Shown in pieces: positions 1-8,083 of a DNA stretch of 64,000 bases (position 1 is its first letter; every line of letters begins with the position of its first letter). Both the position numbers and the translations under genes were made by a program. Under the pieces are notes generated by a model, which ran no database searches, was not told the origin of the DNA, and was given only the letters and a program-made list of their open reading frames with translations. The DNA comes from Halobacillus litoralis (lineage in GTDB: Bacteria > Bacillota > Bacilli > Bacillales > Halobacillaceae): the NCBI RefSeq assembly GCF_009856355.1, contig NZ_WMEW01000014.1, positions 1 through 64,000 on the forward strand, written 5' to 3'.

Positions 1-188
1 TCGCTGGGTAGCTACGTGTGGTCGGGATAAGTGCTGAAAGCATCTAAGCATGAAGCCCCCCTTGAGATGAGATTTCCCTCTGCTTCGAGCAGATAAGATC
101 CCTCAGAGACGATGAGGTTGATAGGTCTGAGGTGGAAGCGTGGTGACACGTGGAGCTGACAGATACTAATGGATCGATGACTTATCTA
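1..188 (+). rRNA. rrl: 23S ribosomal RNA, 3' end (partial)
   Basis: The sequence matches the conserved 3' part of 23S rRNA (GTGCTGAAAGCATCTAAGC, then GGTGACACGTGGAGCTGACAG). The gene enters from outside the window, so only its last 190 bases or so are seen. The 3' boundary is estimated from the usual end of domain VI. Confidence 0.93.
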
Positions 189-390
189 TGTAAAGAAGGC
201 GAAAGCGACTGGTCAAATCCGACTGGCTAAGCAAACATTCGTAAAGGCTGTGTTTTTTCAGTCTTGAAGAAGGTGTGCTTAGAACAGCGAGGATTTAGGA
301 GCTGCAGCCGGACTGAACTTCGTGAATGATGTTTAATCAATAAATGTTTCCTTATCCAGTTTTGAGGGTTCACCTCAAACTTTATATCGA
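189..390 (+). other. 23S-5S internal transcribed spacer
   Basis: About 200 bases separate the 23S end from the 5S start. There is no tRNA in this spacer. A small stem (TTTGAGG/CCTCAAA near 360-381) precedes the 5S gene and may be part of the processing stem. Confidence 0.6.
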
Positions 391-505
391 TGTGGTGGTG
401 AAGGCGAAGAGGTCACACCTGTTCCCATGCCGAACACAGCAGTTAAGCTCTTCAGCGCCGATGGTAGTCGGGTTTACCCCCGTGAGAGTAGGACGCTGCC
501 ACATT
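391..505 (+). rRNA. rrf: 5S ribosomal RNA
   Basis: A typical Firmicutes 5S rRNA: the conserved GAAGAGGTCACACC, CCCATGCCGAACAC and AAGCTCTTCAGCGCC blocks are all present, and the two ends (TGTGG..CCACA) pair. It is about 115 nt long, lies downstream of 23S and leads directly into the tRNA array. Confidence 0.95.
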
Positions 506-542
506 GATTCTCTTTCCTTATTGTTTTGAAGACTTTTATGAT

Positions 543-617
543 TCCAACGTAGCTCAGTGGTAGAGCAATCGGCTGTTAACCGATCGGTCGTAGGTTCGAA
601 TCCTACCGTTGGAGCCA
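543..617 (+). tRNA. tRNA-Asn (GTT)
   Basis: Full cloverleaf with acceptor stem TCCAACG/CGTTGGA, anticodon GTT in the loop CTGTTAA, a standard T-loop GGTTCGAATCC and encoded CCA. First of ten tRNAs following the rRNA operon. Confidence 0.96.
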
Positions 618-620
618 CTT

Positions 621-692
<72 letters not shown>

Positions 693-711
693 CTGAAAGT
701 TTTGTATCATT

Positions 712-786
712 GGCCCGTTGGTCAAGTGGTTAAGACACCGCCCTTTCACGGCGGTAACACGGGTTCGAATCCCGTACGGGTCACCA
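712..786 (+). tRNA. tRNA-Glu (TTC)
   Basis: Acceptor GGCCCGT/ACGGGTC, anticodon TTC in CTTTCAC, T-loop GGTTCGAATCC, CCA encoded. Confidence 0.96.
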
Positions 787-790
787 CTTT

Positions 791-866
791 GGAGGATTAG
801 CTCAGCTGGGAGAGCACTTGCCTTACAAGCAAGGGGTCGCAGGTTCGATCCCTGCATCCTCCACCA
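791..866 (+). tRNA. tRNA-Val (TAC)
   Basis: Acceptor GGAGGAT/ATCCTCC, anticodon TAC in CTTACAA, CCA encoded. Confidence 0.96.
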
Positions 867-873
867 TATTAAA

Positions 874-949
874 GCCGGCCTAGCTCAACTGGCAGAGCAA
901 CTGATTTGTAATCAGTAGGTTGGGGGTTCAAGTCCTCTGGCCGGCACCA
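874..949 (+). tRNA. tRNA-Thr (TGT)
   Basis: Acceptor GCCGGCC/GGCCGGC, anticodon TGT in TTTGTAA, CCA encoded. It is the second Thr isoacceptor in this array. Confidence 0.96.
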
Positions 950-959
950 CTTTTCAAGT

Positions 960-1045
960 GGAGGGATAGCGAAGTTGGCCAAACGCGGCGGACTGTAAAT
1001 CCGCTCCCATCGGGTTCGTAGGTTCGAGTCCTACTCCCTCCACCA
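960..1045 (+). tRNA. tRNA-Tyr (GTA)
   Basis: Acceptor GGAGGGA/TCCCTCC, anticodon GTA in CTGTAAA, and a long variable arm typical of bacterial tRNA-Tyr (86 nt in total). CCA encoded. Confidence 0.96.
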
Positions 1046-1068
1046 TTTTATTTTAATGTTTCATAAGA

Positions 1069-1123
1069 AGCTGACTTAATCATCAGCTATTTTTTATGAA
1101 AAAATTCCACATGATTGTATAAT
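1069..1123 (+). promoter_or_regulatory. possible terminator and promoter splitting the tRNA array
   Basis: The 112-base gap between tRNA-Tyr and tRNA-Gln holds a short hairpin (AGCTGA/TCAGCT, 1069-1088) followed by ATTTTTT, then a perfect TATAAT at 1118-1123. The upstream -35 is poor. Together they suggest that the last four tRNAs may form a separate transcription unit, but both signals are modest. Confidence 0.35.
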
Positions 1124-1157
1124 ATTCTTAAGATGGTTATACTAAATTTGTACTTGT

Positions 1158-1232
1158 TGGGCCATAGCCAAGCGGTAAGGCAACGGTTTTTGGTACCGTC
1201 ATGCGCTGGTTCGAATCCAGCTGGCCCAGCCA
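1158..1232 (+). tRNA. tRNA-Gln (TTG)
   Basis: Acceptor TGGGCCA/TGGCCCA, anticodon TTG in TTTTGGT, CCA encoded. Confidence 0.95.
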
Positions 1233-1281
1233 TTTTTCCTTTAAGAATAGGACTACCATGTGTTGAGCATATTCTATATAG

Positions 1282-1354
1282 GAGCCATTAGCTCAGCTGG
1301 TAGAGCATCTGACTTTTAATCAGAGGGTCGAAGGTTCGAATCCTTCATGGCTCA
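1282..1354 (+). tRNA. tRNA-Lys (TTT)
   Basis: Acceptor GAGCCAT/ATGGCTC and anticodon TTT in CTTTTAA. The discriminator A1354 is followed by TCT, so CCA is not encoded, as in tRNA-Thr(GGT). Confidence 0.94.
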
Positions 1355-1364
1355 TCTCTTTTTC

Positions 1365-1439
1365 GCGGGAGTAGTTCAGTGGTAGAACACCACCTTGCCA
1401 AGGTGGGGGTCGCGGGTTCGAATCCCGTCTCCCGCTCCA
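1365..1439 (+). tRNA. tRNA-Gly (GCC)
   Basis: Acceptor GCGGGAG/CTCCCGC, anticodon GCC in TTGCCAA, CCA encoded. Confidence 0.96.
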
Positions 1440-1442
1440 TAT

Positions 1443-1518
1443 GGGGCCTTAGCTCAGCTGGGAGAGCGCCTGCTTTGCACGCAGGAGGTCAGCGGTTCGA
1501 TCCCGCTAGGCTCCACCA
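1443..1518 (+). tRNA. tRNA-Ala (TGC)
   Basis: Acceptor GGGGCCT/AGGCTCC with one wobble pair, anticodon TGC in TTTGCAC, CCA encoded. Last tRNA of the array. Confidence 0.95.
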
Positions 1519-1563
1519 TTACATAGAACGAAATAGATCCTGGTGATCTTTTTATACGATAGA

Positions 1564-1597
1564 AAGCCTGACATCCAACTTGTCAGGCTTTTTTTAT
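1564..1597 (+). terminator. rho-independent terminator of the rRNA/tRNA unit
   Basis: Perfect stem AAGCCTGACA/TGTCAGGCTT followed by seven T residues, 45 bases after the last tRNA. Confidence 0.9.
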
Positions 1598-1755
1598 ATC
1601 TGATCATCGGGCCGCGTTTGAGCCGCCGGTTTGTAAACATGCACCATTACCACTATCAGGCAGGAAATAGCGTATATATATACACAATGATGTCCAGTTG
1701 AGTCATCTTCAATAAAACGGATACAATGAAAATAGTGTTAAAAGGAGGAACTTTA

Positions 1756-2658
1756 ATGAATAAACAGCTTTCAGTAATCGGAGTACCCATGGATCTTGGA
1801 CAAATGCGCCGGGGAGTCGATATGGGGCCAAGCGCTATCCGGTATGCAGGGATGGTTGAACGTCTAGAGCAGTTAAGTTATACCATTGAAGATCTAGGAG
1901 ACATTGAGATTCCTCGTCCGAAGCACCAAACGGATGTAAAGCATGACAACCTTAGAAACCTTCACGAAATTGCTGAAGGAACGAGCAGACTGGCGGAAGC
2001 CGTCGATCAAGTCATTGAAAACGGCCGTTTCCCTCTTGTACTTGGCGGAGATCACAGTATTGCGATGGGAACTCTTGCAGGAGTCGCTAAACACTACAAT
2101 AATCTGGGAGTTATCTGGTACGACGCTCACGGAGATTTAAATACAGCAGATAGTTCACCGTCCGGCAATATTCATGGCATGCCGCTGGCGGCAAGTCTGG
2201 GAATCGGACATGAAAAGCTGACAGGCATTCATGACTATTCGCCGAAAATTAAGCCTGAGAACATTGTCATTATCGGAGCGCGCTCTCTGGATGAAGGGGA
2301 GAAGGTACTGATAAAGGAACAGGGGATCAAAGTCTATACGATGCATGAAGTCGACCGTATGGGAATGACTAAAGTCATTGACGAAACCGTGGATTATTTG
2401 AAGGACAGGACAGACGGTGTGCACCTCAGCCTTGATTTGGACGGGCTGGATCCGAATGATGCGCCTGGAGTCGGTACACCTGTTATGGGCGGCTTGAGTT
2501 ATCGTGAAAGCCACCTGGCCATGGAAATGCTCCATCAATCGCAAATGATTACATCCGCTGAGTTTGTAGAAGTTAACCCGATCCTTGATGAAAAAAATAA
2601 AACCGCCGGCGTAGCGGTCGGTTTGATGGGTTCTTTATTTGGAGAAACTCTGAAATAA
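1756..2658 (+). CDS. rocF: arginase
   Basis: Hydrolyses L-arginine to ornithine and urea, the first step of cytoplasmic arginine catabolism. The 300-residue product has the normal length and the ureohydrolase manganese ligands: GGDHS near residue 100, DAHGD near 125 and DLDGLDP near 230. The start chosen is ATG 1756, behind AAAGGAGG. An in-frame upstream ATG at 1726 would put that ribosome site inside the gene. It is a monocistronic gene between the tRNA array and a convergent Spo0E-like gene, with a terminator just after its stop. No -12/-24 SigL promoter or RocR site could be recognised upstream. Ornithine made here could also serve cell-wall synthesis in halophilic relatives that use Orn-type peptidoglycan, which is an inference. 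Confidence 0.95.
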   Translation: MNKQLSVIGVPMDLGQMRRGVDMGPSAIRYAGMVERLEQLSYTIEDLGDIEIPRPKHQTDVKHDNLRNLHEIAEGTSRLAEAVDQVIENGRFPLVLGGDHSIAMGTLAGVAKHYNNLGVIWYDAHGDLNTADSSPSGNIHGMPLAASLGIGHEKLTGIHDYSPKIKPENIVIIGARSLDEGEKVLIKEQGIKVYTMHEVDRMGMTKVIDETVDYLKDRTDGVHLSLDLDGLDPNDAPGVGTPVMGGLSYRESHLAMEMLHQSQMITSAEFVEVNPILDEKNKTAGVAVGLMGSLFGETLK

Positions 2659-2667
2659 GTCCGATGA

Positions 2668-2862
2668 TTAACAGTAACCTGCTTTACTTAAGGCGGGTTG
2701 CTGTTTTTTATATTGTATTTCATCATATTCATTAAGGAGCTGATCAAGCTTAACACTCACCTTGACAACTTCCGGGGATGTTAAGTGATGGAGGCGGGCT
2801 AAACGGCTCATTTCCAAACGACAAGCTTCGATTTCTTCTGTCAACGAAGTCACTCGCGTCAT
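2668..2862 (-). CDS. Spo0E-like aspartyl-phosphate phosphatase
   Basis: A 64-residue protein of the Spo0E/Rap-independent phosphatase family. Family members dephosphorylate Spo0A~P and delay sporulation. It shows the family pattern of two short helices: IEACRLEMSRLARLH, then SPEVVKVSVKLDQLLNEYD. The signature SQELD reads SVKLD here; the essential S and D are kept while Q is V, and family members do vary at that position. The length is typical. The ATG at 2862 has a good GGAGGA site 8-9 bases upstream on the minus strand. It is convergent with rocF and divergent from sigW, a position that does not itself point to a target. The target response regulator is unproven. Confidence 0.85.
   Translation of the reverse strand: MTRVTSLTEEIEACRLEMSRLARLHHLTSPEVVKVSVKLDQLLNEYDEIQYKKQQPALSKAGYC
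2672..2709 (+). terminator. terminator of rocF
   Basis: Stem of 11 pairs including two G-T wobbles (CAGTAACCTGC/GCGGGTTGCTG) and a T6 tail. It overlaps the last codons of the convergent Spo0E-like gene. Confidence 0.8.
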
Positions 2863-2969
2863 GTTTTGTGTCCTCCTAAGAAATTTTTTACATTTACAGC
2901 TTTATATCCGATACTAAAAAAAGTTAAACTTATATTTAGGAAAAAGATATATTTTTTTATATATCTTTT

Positions 2970-2996
2970 TGAAACTTTGAGGCGAGGTCATCCGTA
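2970..2996 (+). promoter_or_regulatory. SigW-type autoregulatory promoter of sigW-rsiW
   Basis: TGAAAC (2970-2975), a 17-base spacer, then CGTA (2993-2996). This is the known ECF SigW consensus and lies 38 bases upstream of the sigW start. It implies that SigW transcribes its own operon, as in Bacillus subtilis. Confidence 0.88.
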
Positions 2997-3033
2997 AAGG
3001 ATATCGACCGCACATATAGCGGAGGTATAACAA

Positions 3034-3597
3034 ATGGAAACCATGATAAAACAGAAAATAAAACAAGTGAAAAAGGGTGATCAGGCAGCGTTTGAAGACA
3101 TTGTATCTTTTTACCAGAACAAAGTCTATCACATATGTCTGCGGATGATCGGGAACTCATACGAAGCTGAAGATCTTGCACAGGAAGCATTTATCCGGGC
3201 CTATACAAACCTCCACACGTTTGATGAGCGGCGCAAATTCTCAACATGGCTGTATAGGATAGCCACCAACTTATCAATAGATCGAATCCGGAAGAAAAAG
3301 CCGGACTATCACCTCGATGCTGAAGTGAGGGGAACGGATGGACTGGATATGTACTCTCAGCTGGCTGCTGATCAGGCACTGCCGGAGGAAGAGGTGGAAA
3401 GCCTTGAACTGCAGACGTACATTCACAAGGAAATCCTCGCCCTGCCTCCGAAGTATCGGAGCGTGATCGTGCTGCGGTATTTGGATGAGTTAGCTCTCCA
3501 GGAAATCGCCGAAGTCCTTGATATTCCTGTAGGAACGGTGAAGACAAGGGTACACAGGGGAAGGGAAGCATTAAGAAAACGGCTTCGCCATGTATGA
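3034..3597 (+). CDS. sigW: RNA polymerase ECF sigma factor SigW
   Basis: A 187-residue group-4 sigma factor that directs the response to envelope stress and membrane-active antimicrobials. Sigma region 2 (EDIVSFYQNKVYHICLRMIG, then EAEDLAQEAFIRAY) lies at about residues 18-65. Region 4 with its helix-turn-helix (LALQEIAEVLDIPVGTVKTR) lies at about 150-178. The start ATG follows GCGGAGG. The gene is read from a promoter of SigW's own consensus and precedes the gene for its anti-sigma factor by 15 bases. Confidence 0.95.
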   Translation: METMIKQKIKQVKKGDQAAFEDIVSFYQNKVYHICLRMIGNSYEAEDLAQEAFIRAYTNLHTFDERRKFSTWLYRIATNLSIDRIRKKKPDYHLDAEVRGTDGLDMYSQLAADQALPEEEVESLELQTYIHKEILALPPKYRSVIVLRYLDELALQEIAEVLDIPVGTVKTRVHRGREALRKRLRHV

Positions 3598-3612
3598 AGG
3601 AGTTGAGAGGGA

Positions 3613-4275
3613 ATGAATTGCAGAAAAGAAGCCATTACACTCATGCATAAGTATTTAGACGGCGAGTTAAACAAAGAGGAAGAAAGACGACTGAGAGACC
3701 ACCTGCAGAGCTGTCCGTCCTGTCAGAGCCATTTTCATGAACTGAAGCGGACAACAACCTTGATTACCAATACGTCTCCAGCTTCTGCCCCGCCCCGGTT
3801 CACGGCGAATGTGATGAACAACCTGCCGAAGCAGAAGAAACGGAGAAATTATATACGCAGACTGCAGCAGCACCCGATTCTGACAGCCGCTGCTGTCTTC
3901 TTCATTCTCATGTTCAGTGGTATATTCACGGCATGGAATCAGGATCAGCAGGTAACGGTATCAAAGCAGGAAAACCTGGAAATCAGGGAGCATACCGTTA
4001 TTGTACCGGATGGTGTTACGGTTAAGGGTGATCTTGTCGTCCGGAATGGGGATCTCCGAATTGACGGGGCTGTCGATGGAAATGTGACCATCATTAACGG
4101 AGATATTCTGGAAGGAACGACAGAAGACCCGGGATCAGGAGAATTGAACCGCGCTGATCTCAGAGCCTACTCTGGGGAACTCACGGAAGTGAACCAGATG
4201 TATGAGTGGGTGTGGTATCATACGAAACAAACCGTGTCCGATATCTTTTCCTTCGGATCTGAACAGGAAGACTAA
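3613..4275 (+). CDS. rsiW: anti-sigma-W factor RsiW
   Basis: A membrane-anchored anti-sigma factor that holds SigW inactive until it is cleaved by regulated proteolysis. The N-terminal zinc-binding domain has H30, C34 and C37 (HLQSCPSC). A single membrane segment lies at about residues 95-113 (AAAVFFILMFSGIFTAW). The outer part contains a short beta-rich stretch (VVRNGDLRIDGAVDGNVTI) resembling bactofilin/adhesin-like repeats. At 220 residues it is close to the B. subtilis protein. It is cotranscribed with sigW and followed by a terminator. Confidence 0.93.
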   Translation: MNCRKEAITLMHKYLDGELNKEEERRLRDHLQSCPSCQSHFHELKRTTTLITNTSPASAPPRFTANVMNNLPKQKKRRNYIRRLQQHPILTAAAVFFILMFSGIFTAWNQDQQVTVSKQENLEIREHTVIVPDGVTVKGDLVVRNGDLRIDGAVDGNVTIINGDILEGTTEDPGSGELNRADLRAYSGELTEVNQMYEWVWYHTKQTVSDIFSFGSEQED

Positions 4276-4276
4276 A

Positions 4277-4309
4277 GGCAGGATGACAGCGGTCATTCTG
4301 TCTTTTTTT
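4277..4309 (+). terminator. terminator of sigW-rsiW
   Basis: Stem GGCAGGATGAC/GTCATTCTGTC followed by seven T residues, directly after the rsiW stop. Confidence 0.88.
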
Positions 4310-4359
4310 GGGGTATGATATGATGGAGGAAGGTTCTGATATATTCAAAAAAGCTTATG

Positions 4360-4368
4360 TGATATAAT
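4360..4368 (+). promoter_or_regulatory. extended -10 promoter for cdaA operon
   Basis: TG-A-TATAAT is a perfect extended -10 element 50 bases upstream of the cdaA start. No convincing -35 is present, as is common for extended -10 promoters. It would give cdaA-cdaR-glmM a SigA promoter separate from SigW. Confidence 0.6.
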
Positions 4369-4417
4369 GGTAAATGTGAATTTTTCAGATTTATTTTATT
4401 TAAAAGGAAGTGTAGGC

Positions 4418-5230
4418 ATGCTTGATGGGGGACTGGATGTTTTAGATTACCTGTTGATAACTGTGGATATCGCCCTTGTCTGGTTTGTTGTATATAAATT
4501 AATCATGCTGATCCAAGGGACGAAGGCGGTCCAGCTTCTAAAAGGAATCTTCATTATCCTGGGGATATGGCTGCTGAGTAATTTATTTGGACTAACCACG
4601 CTGCGATGGCTGATGTCACAAGCCATTACCTGGGGTTTCCTGGCTATTATCATTCTGTTCCAGCCGGAGCTGAGAAGAGCTCTTGAACAGCTTGGACGGG
4701 GAAGCTTTTTCAGCAGGAATACGTCAGAAGAAGAAGATACGGAAAAAACGCTGCAGGCGATTATTAAATCCTGCAACTATATGGCGAAACGCAGAATCGG
4801 AGCTTTGATTACGATCGAACGTGATACGGGCATGGGAGACTATGTAGAGACAGGGATCCGGGTCAATGGACACTTATCGAGTGAACTGCTCACCAACATA
4901 TTCATACCGAATACACCGCTTCATGATGGAGCCGTTATACTTAAGAATGATGAAATTGTAGCTGCTGCCTGTTACCTTCCATTGTCGGAAAGCCCCTTTA
5001 TCTCCAAGGAACTGGGGACGCGCCACCGGGCAGCGATGGGCATCAGTGAAGTGACGGATGCATTGACGATTGTCGTTTCGGAGGAGACCGGGGCCATTTC
5101 CTGTACAAAAAATGGTGAACTGCACCGCGAGCTTGACCAGGTGAAGCTTGAGGAAATGCTGCGTACAGAGCTCGATTACTCCGCTCCTGCCGTTAAAAGC
5201 TGGAACTGGAGGGGGAAAAAGAATGGATAA
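4418..5230 (+). CDS. cdaA: diadenylate cyclase CdaA (c-di-AMP synthase)
   Basis: Condenses two ATP into c-di-AMP, the essential second messenger controlling potassium and osmolyte uptake and cell-wall homeostasis. Three N-terminal membrane helices (about residues 10-85) precede a DAC domain with the catalytic DGA (HDGAVI) and RHR (GTRHRAAMG) motifs. The length of 270 residues matches CdaA. The start ATG 4418 was chosen because it fits CdaA homologues and follows AAGGAAG; an upstream ATG at 4367 would overlap the promoter. It overlaps cdaR by 8 bases and precedes glmM, the conserved CdaA-CdaR-GlmM module in which both partners modulate the cyclase. Confidence 0.95.
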   Translation: MLDGGLDVLDYLLITVDIALVWFVVYKLIMLIQGTKAVQLLKGIFIILGIWLLSNLFGLTTLRWLMSQAITWGFLAIIILFQPELRRALEQLGRGSFFSRNTSEEEDTEKTLQAIIKSCNYMAKRRIGALITIERDTGMGDYVETGIRVNGHLSSELLTNIFIPNTPLHDGAVILKNDEIVAAACYLPLSESPFISKELGTRHRAAMGISEVTDALTIVVSEETGAISCTKNGELHRELDQVKLEEMLRTELDYSAPAVKSWNWRGKKNG

Positions 5231-6194
5231 TTGGTTTAAAAGTGTATGGTTTATCCGGATTATCTCACTTCTTTTAGCCGGACTGCTCTGGGTGACGGTC
5301 AATGTCGATAACAATATGGATTCTGATTCCCTGTTTTTCAATGAGACTTCATCGGAATCCGAAACGATGGAAAACATTCCACTCGAAATCCGTTTTGACA
5401 GTGAAGAATATGTGGTCAGCGGGATTCCGCAGGATGTTACGGTTACAGTAGAGGGACCCGCAGGTGCTGTAGCGCCTGTTTCACGTCAGAAGAACTTCAG
5501 CGTCTTTGCCGATTTGAATGACCTTGGACCTGGAACCCATGAGGTGGCCCTGCAGCATTCAGGAATCAGCAGCCAGCTGGCTGTTTCCCTTGATCCGAAG
5601 ATCATTGAAGTGGAAATTGAAGAAAAGACAACCGAAAATTATGATGTAAGCATCGACTATGTGAATGAAGGCAGTCTGGATACAAGCCTTGAACTGGGAA
5701 CCCCGGAGGTATCTCCGGCCCAGGTGGAGATCACTGGTGCAGCATCAGTGATTGAAAGGGTAGCTTCCGTAAGAGCCATCGTTGACGTAGATTCAGCTGA
5801 GGAAATCGTTGAGCAGGAGGAAGCTCCTGTGAAAGTTTATGATAACCAGGGGAATGAGCTGAGCGTTCTTGTAGAGCCTGCGGCCGTTGATGTAAGTGTT
5901 CCTGTATCCAAACGCTCGAAAGAGGTTCCGGTGACGCCGGAAGCAAGCGGCGGTACTCAGGAAGGGGTTCTTATCGAAGAGGTAACAACAGAAGTGGAAA
6001 ATGTGACGTACCAGGGACCTGAAGAGGTACTGGACGGTATGGAAGAACCTGTTGAAATTCCAGTGGATGTGACGGAAGTGACCGAGGATCAGGTAGTGGA
6101 AGTGGATGTTCCGCTGCCTGAAGGGACAACGGCGGTATCACCGGAAACGATAGAGGTCACCATTGATGTGCTTGATGACCAACAGGGAGAGTAA
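5223..6194 (+). CDS. cdaR: CdaA regulatory protein CdaR (YbbR-domain protein)
   Basis: A 323-residue protein anchored by an N-terminal membrane segment (about residues 6-24, IRIISLLLAGLLWVTVNV) and carrying several tandem extracellular YbbR domains. CdaR homologues bind CdaA and modulate c-di-AMP synthesis. The body is very acidic (repeated EVE/VDV segments), in keeping with a halophile's surface protein, which is an inference. The ATG at 5223 lies inside the end of cdaA, so translation is probably coupled. Confidence 0.92.
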   Translation: MDNWFKSVWFIRIISLLLAGLLWVTVNVDNNMDSDSLFFNETSSESETMENIPLEIRFDSEEYVVSGIPQDVTVTVEGPAGAVAPVSRQKNFSVFADLNDLGPGTHEVALQHSGISSQLAVSLDPKIIEVEIEEKTTENYDVSIDYVNEGSLDTSLELGTPEVSPAQVEITGAASVIERVASVRAIVDVDSAEEIVEQEEAPVKVYDNQGNELSVLVEPAAVDVSVPVSKRSKEVPVTPEASGGTQEGVLIEEVTTEVENVTYQGPEEVLDGMEEPVEIPVDVTEVTEDQVVEVDVPLPEGTTAVSPETIEVTIDVLDDQQGE

Positions 6195-6251
6195 TTCAAA
6201 ATAATCGTACTTAATTGACTTGTATAGGACAGAAAGAGAGGTTCGTTGAAA

Positions 6252-7598
6252 ATGGGTAAATATTTCGGAACAGACGGCGTTCGTGGGATCGCTAACAAAG
6301 AATTAACACCAGAACTGGCTTTTAAATTAGGACGTTACGGCGGTTATGTCGTAACCAAAGGGGTGGAGCGTCCAAAGGTTTTAATCGGCCGTGATACGAG
6401 AATTTCCGGTGAAATGCTGGAAGGAGCCCTCGCTGCCGGTCTACTCTCCATTGGAGCGGAAGTGATGCGTCTCGGCGTCATTTCAACACCAGGAGTAGCC
6501 TTTTTAACTAAAGCGCTTCAGGCTGAAGCAGGAATTATGATTTCCGCCTCCCACAATCCGGTGGAAGACAACGGGATCAAGTTCTTCGGCCCGGATGGAT
6601 TTAAGCTGACAGATGATCAGGAAGCAGAAATCGAAGCATTGATTGATGCAGAGCAGGACGATCTGCCACGTCCTTCCGGTTCTGACCTTGGTCAGATCAA
6701 TGACTACTTCGAAGGCTGCCAGAAATACCTGCAGCACTTGAAGCAGACGGTGGATTATGACTTTGACGGCCTCCACATTGCTCTTGACTGTGCACACGGA
6801 GCTACGTCTTCACTCGCTTCTCATCTCTTTGCCGATCTGGAAGCGGACATTTCCTCCATCGGGTCGTCTCCGGACGGCCTGAATATCAATGCCGGGGTAG
6901 GATCGACCCATCCGGAAGCTCTTCAGTCTCTTGTGAAAGAGAAAAAGGCAGATATCGGGCTTGCCTTTGACGGAGATGGTGACCGTTTAATCGCTGTCGA
7001 TGAAAAAGGAAACATTGTAGACGGCGACCGTATCATGTTTATTTGTGCAAAATATATGAATGAGAAAGGTCTTCTGAACCACTCAACGGTTGTATCCACT
7101 GTCATGAGTAACCTTGGATTCTATAAGGCTGTGGAAGCCAACGGCATTAAGAGTGATAAAACGGCTGTAGGCGACCGTTATGTGATGGAAGAAATGCGCC
7201 GGGGAGGTTATAACCTCGGTGGGGAGCAGTCCGGCCACATCATCTTCCTTGAACACAACACGACAGGAGATGGGATGCTTTCTGCGCTTCAGCTTGTGAA
7301 CGTTGTAAAAGAGACTGGGAAGCCCCTGTCTGAGCTTGCTGCAGAAATGGAGAAGTTCCCACAAGTGCTGAAGAATATTAAAGTTATTGATAAAAACCGT
7401 GTGCAGACACATCCTCGCATTCAGGAAGCTATTCAGGCGGTGGAAGAGGAAATGGGAGACAGCGGCCGTGTCCTTGTCCGTCCTTCCGGAACAGAACCAC
7501 TCGTGAGGATCATGGTCGAAGCTCCGACCGAAGAGCAATGCGAAACCTACTGTAACAAAGTCGTTGCAGTTGTAGAAGAAGAACTAGGCATGGAATAA
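6252..7598 (+). CDS. glmM: phosphoglucosamine mutase
   Basis: Interconverts glucosamine-6-phosphate and glucosamine-1-phosphate for UDP-GlcNAc and peptidoglycan synthesis. The 448-residue protein begins [12 protein letters not shown] as in homologues. It has the phosphoserine motif SASHNP near residue 100, the magnesium loop DGDGDR near 240 and the sugar-binding GGEQSGH near 325. The ATG at 6252 is preferred to an in-frame TTG two codons upstream because of homology and spacing from AGAGAGG. It forms the conserved module with cdaA and cdaR, and GlmM is known to bind CdaA. Confidence 0.96.
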   Translation: MGKYFGTDGVRGIANKELTPELAFKLGRYGGYVVTKGVERPKVLIGRDTRISGEMLEGALAAGLLSIGAEVMRLGVISTPGVAFLTKALQAEAGIMISASHNPVEDNGIKFFGPDGFKLTDDQEAEIEALIDAEQDDLPRPSGSDLGQINDYFEGCQKYLQHLKQTVDYDFDGLHIALDCAHGATSSLASHLFADLEADISSIGSSPDGLNINAGVGSTHPEALQSLVKEKKADIGLAFDGDGDRLIAVDEKGNIVDGDRIMFICAKYMNEKGLLNHSTVVSTVMSNLGFYKAVEANGIKSDKTAVGDRYVMEEMRRGGYNLGGEQSGHIIFLEHNTTGDGMLSALQLVNVVKETGKPLSELAAEMEKFPQVLKNIKVIDKNRVQTHPRIQEAIQAVEEEMGDSGRVLVRPSGTEPLVRIMVEAPTEEQCETYCNKVVAVVEEELGME

Positions 7599-7599
7599 A

Positions 7600-7644
7600 G
7601 AATGGACGCGCAGCTTCTCACACATAGGGGAGCTGCGCATATTC
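7600..7644 (+). terminator. hairpin after glmM
   Basis: A long stem (GCGCAGCTTCTC pairing with GGGGAGCTGCGC, extended by AGAAT/ATTCT) directly follows the glmM stop. The tail ATATTCTATT is only partly T-rich, so termination may be incomplete and some read-through into glmS is possible. Confidence 0.6.
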
Positions 7645-7686
7645 TATTACAAGGTCCTTACAATTCATTAACGGCTCTGATTTTTG

Positions 7687-7716
7687 TTGACCTTTTTTAC
7701 AGTGCTCAGGTAAAAT
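7687..7716 (+). promoter_or_regulatory. SigA promoter for glmS
   Basis: TTGACC (7687-7692), an 18-base spacer, TAAAAT (7711-7716). It lies about 110 bases upstream of the ribozyme cleavage site, so it is the likely start of the glmS leader. Confidence 0.65.
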
Positions 7717-7829
7717 ATTACTTGTGATTGAAAAATCTGTCGAAATCCTTTTAAATGGGGAAACCTAAGGGTAAGAGACGAGAGAGGCTTCATTTTGAAA
7801 TAGGTAAGGAGGATAGAGGTCATCGGTTA

Positions 7830-8000
7830 TTTAAAGCGCCAGGACTGTGCAGACGGAATGATTTTACGCACAGTTGACGAGGTGGAGGTTCATCGAGCAT
7901 TCGGCGGATGCCTCCCGGCTGTGACACTTCAGCCGCAGATGCAGCTGTAAAACGGAAAGGCGACTTTTCGAACAATACGGCTGGATAAAGTGCACAAGAT
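7830..8000 (+). ncRNA. glmS ribozyme-riboswitch
   Basis: The leader of glmS carries the conserved self-cleaving glmS ribozyme. GCGCCAGGACTG begins at 7836, with cleavage expected between A7835 and G7836. CAGTTGACGAGG follows at 7871, then TCGGCGGATGCCTCCCGG at 7901 and GTAAAACGGAAAGG at 7947, all in the family order. Glucosamine-6-phosphate acts as the cofactor for cleavage, and the cut transcript is degraded, giving feedback control of GlmS. The 3' limit is approximate. Confidence 0.95.
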
Positions 8001-8014
8001 ATAGATCGTTGAGG

Positions 8015-8060
8015 GAGAGGGGCAGCGAATAGCCCCGTGCTGACATTCGTTGCCCTTCTC
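8015..8060 (+). promoter_or_regulatory. stable stem-loop between ribozyme and glmS start
   Basis: A 16-pair stem (left arm 8015-8030, right arm 8045-8060, two wobble pairs) with a 14-base loop sits between the ribozyme core and the ribosome site AAGGAGG at 8068. There is no T tract, so it is not a terminator. It may protect the cleaved mRNA or space the ribosome site. Confidence 0.6.
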
Positions 8061-8083
8061 GTAAATTAAGGAGGACAACAATT

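Noticed and set aside
1660..1690. AT-rich palindrome GTATATATATAC upstream of rocF as a SigL/RocR control site
   Set aside because: No -12/-24 element (TGGCAC-N5-TTGCA) is present nearby, and a simple TA repeat is not specific evidence.
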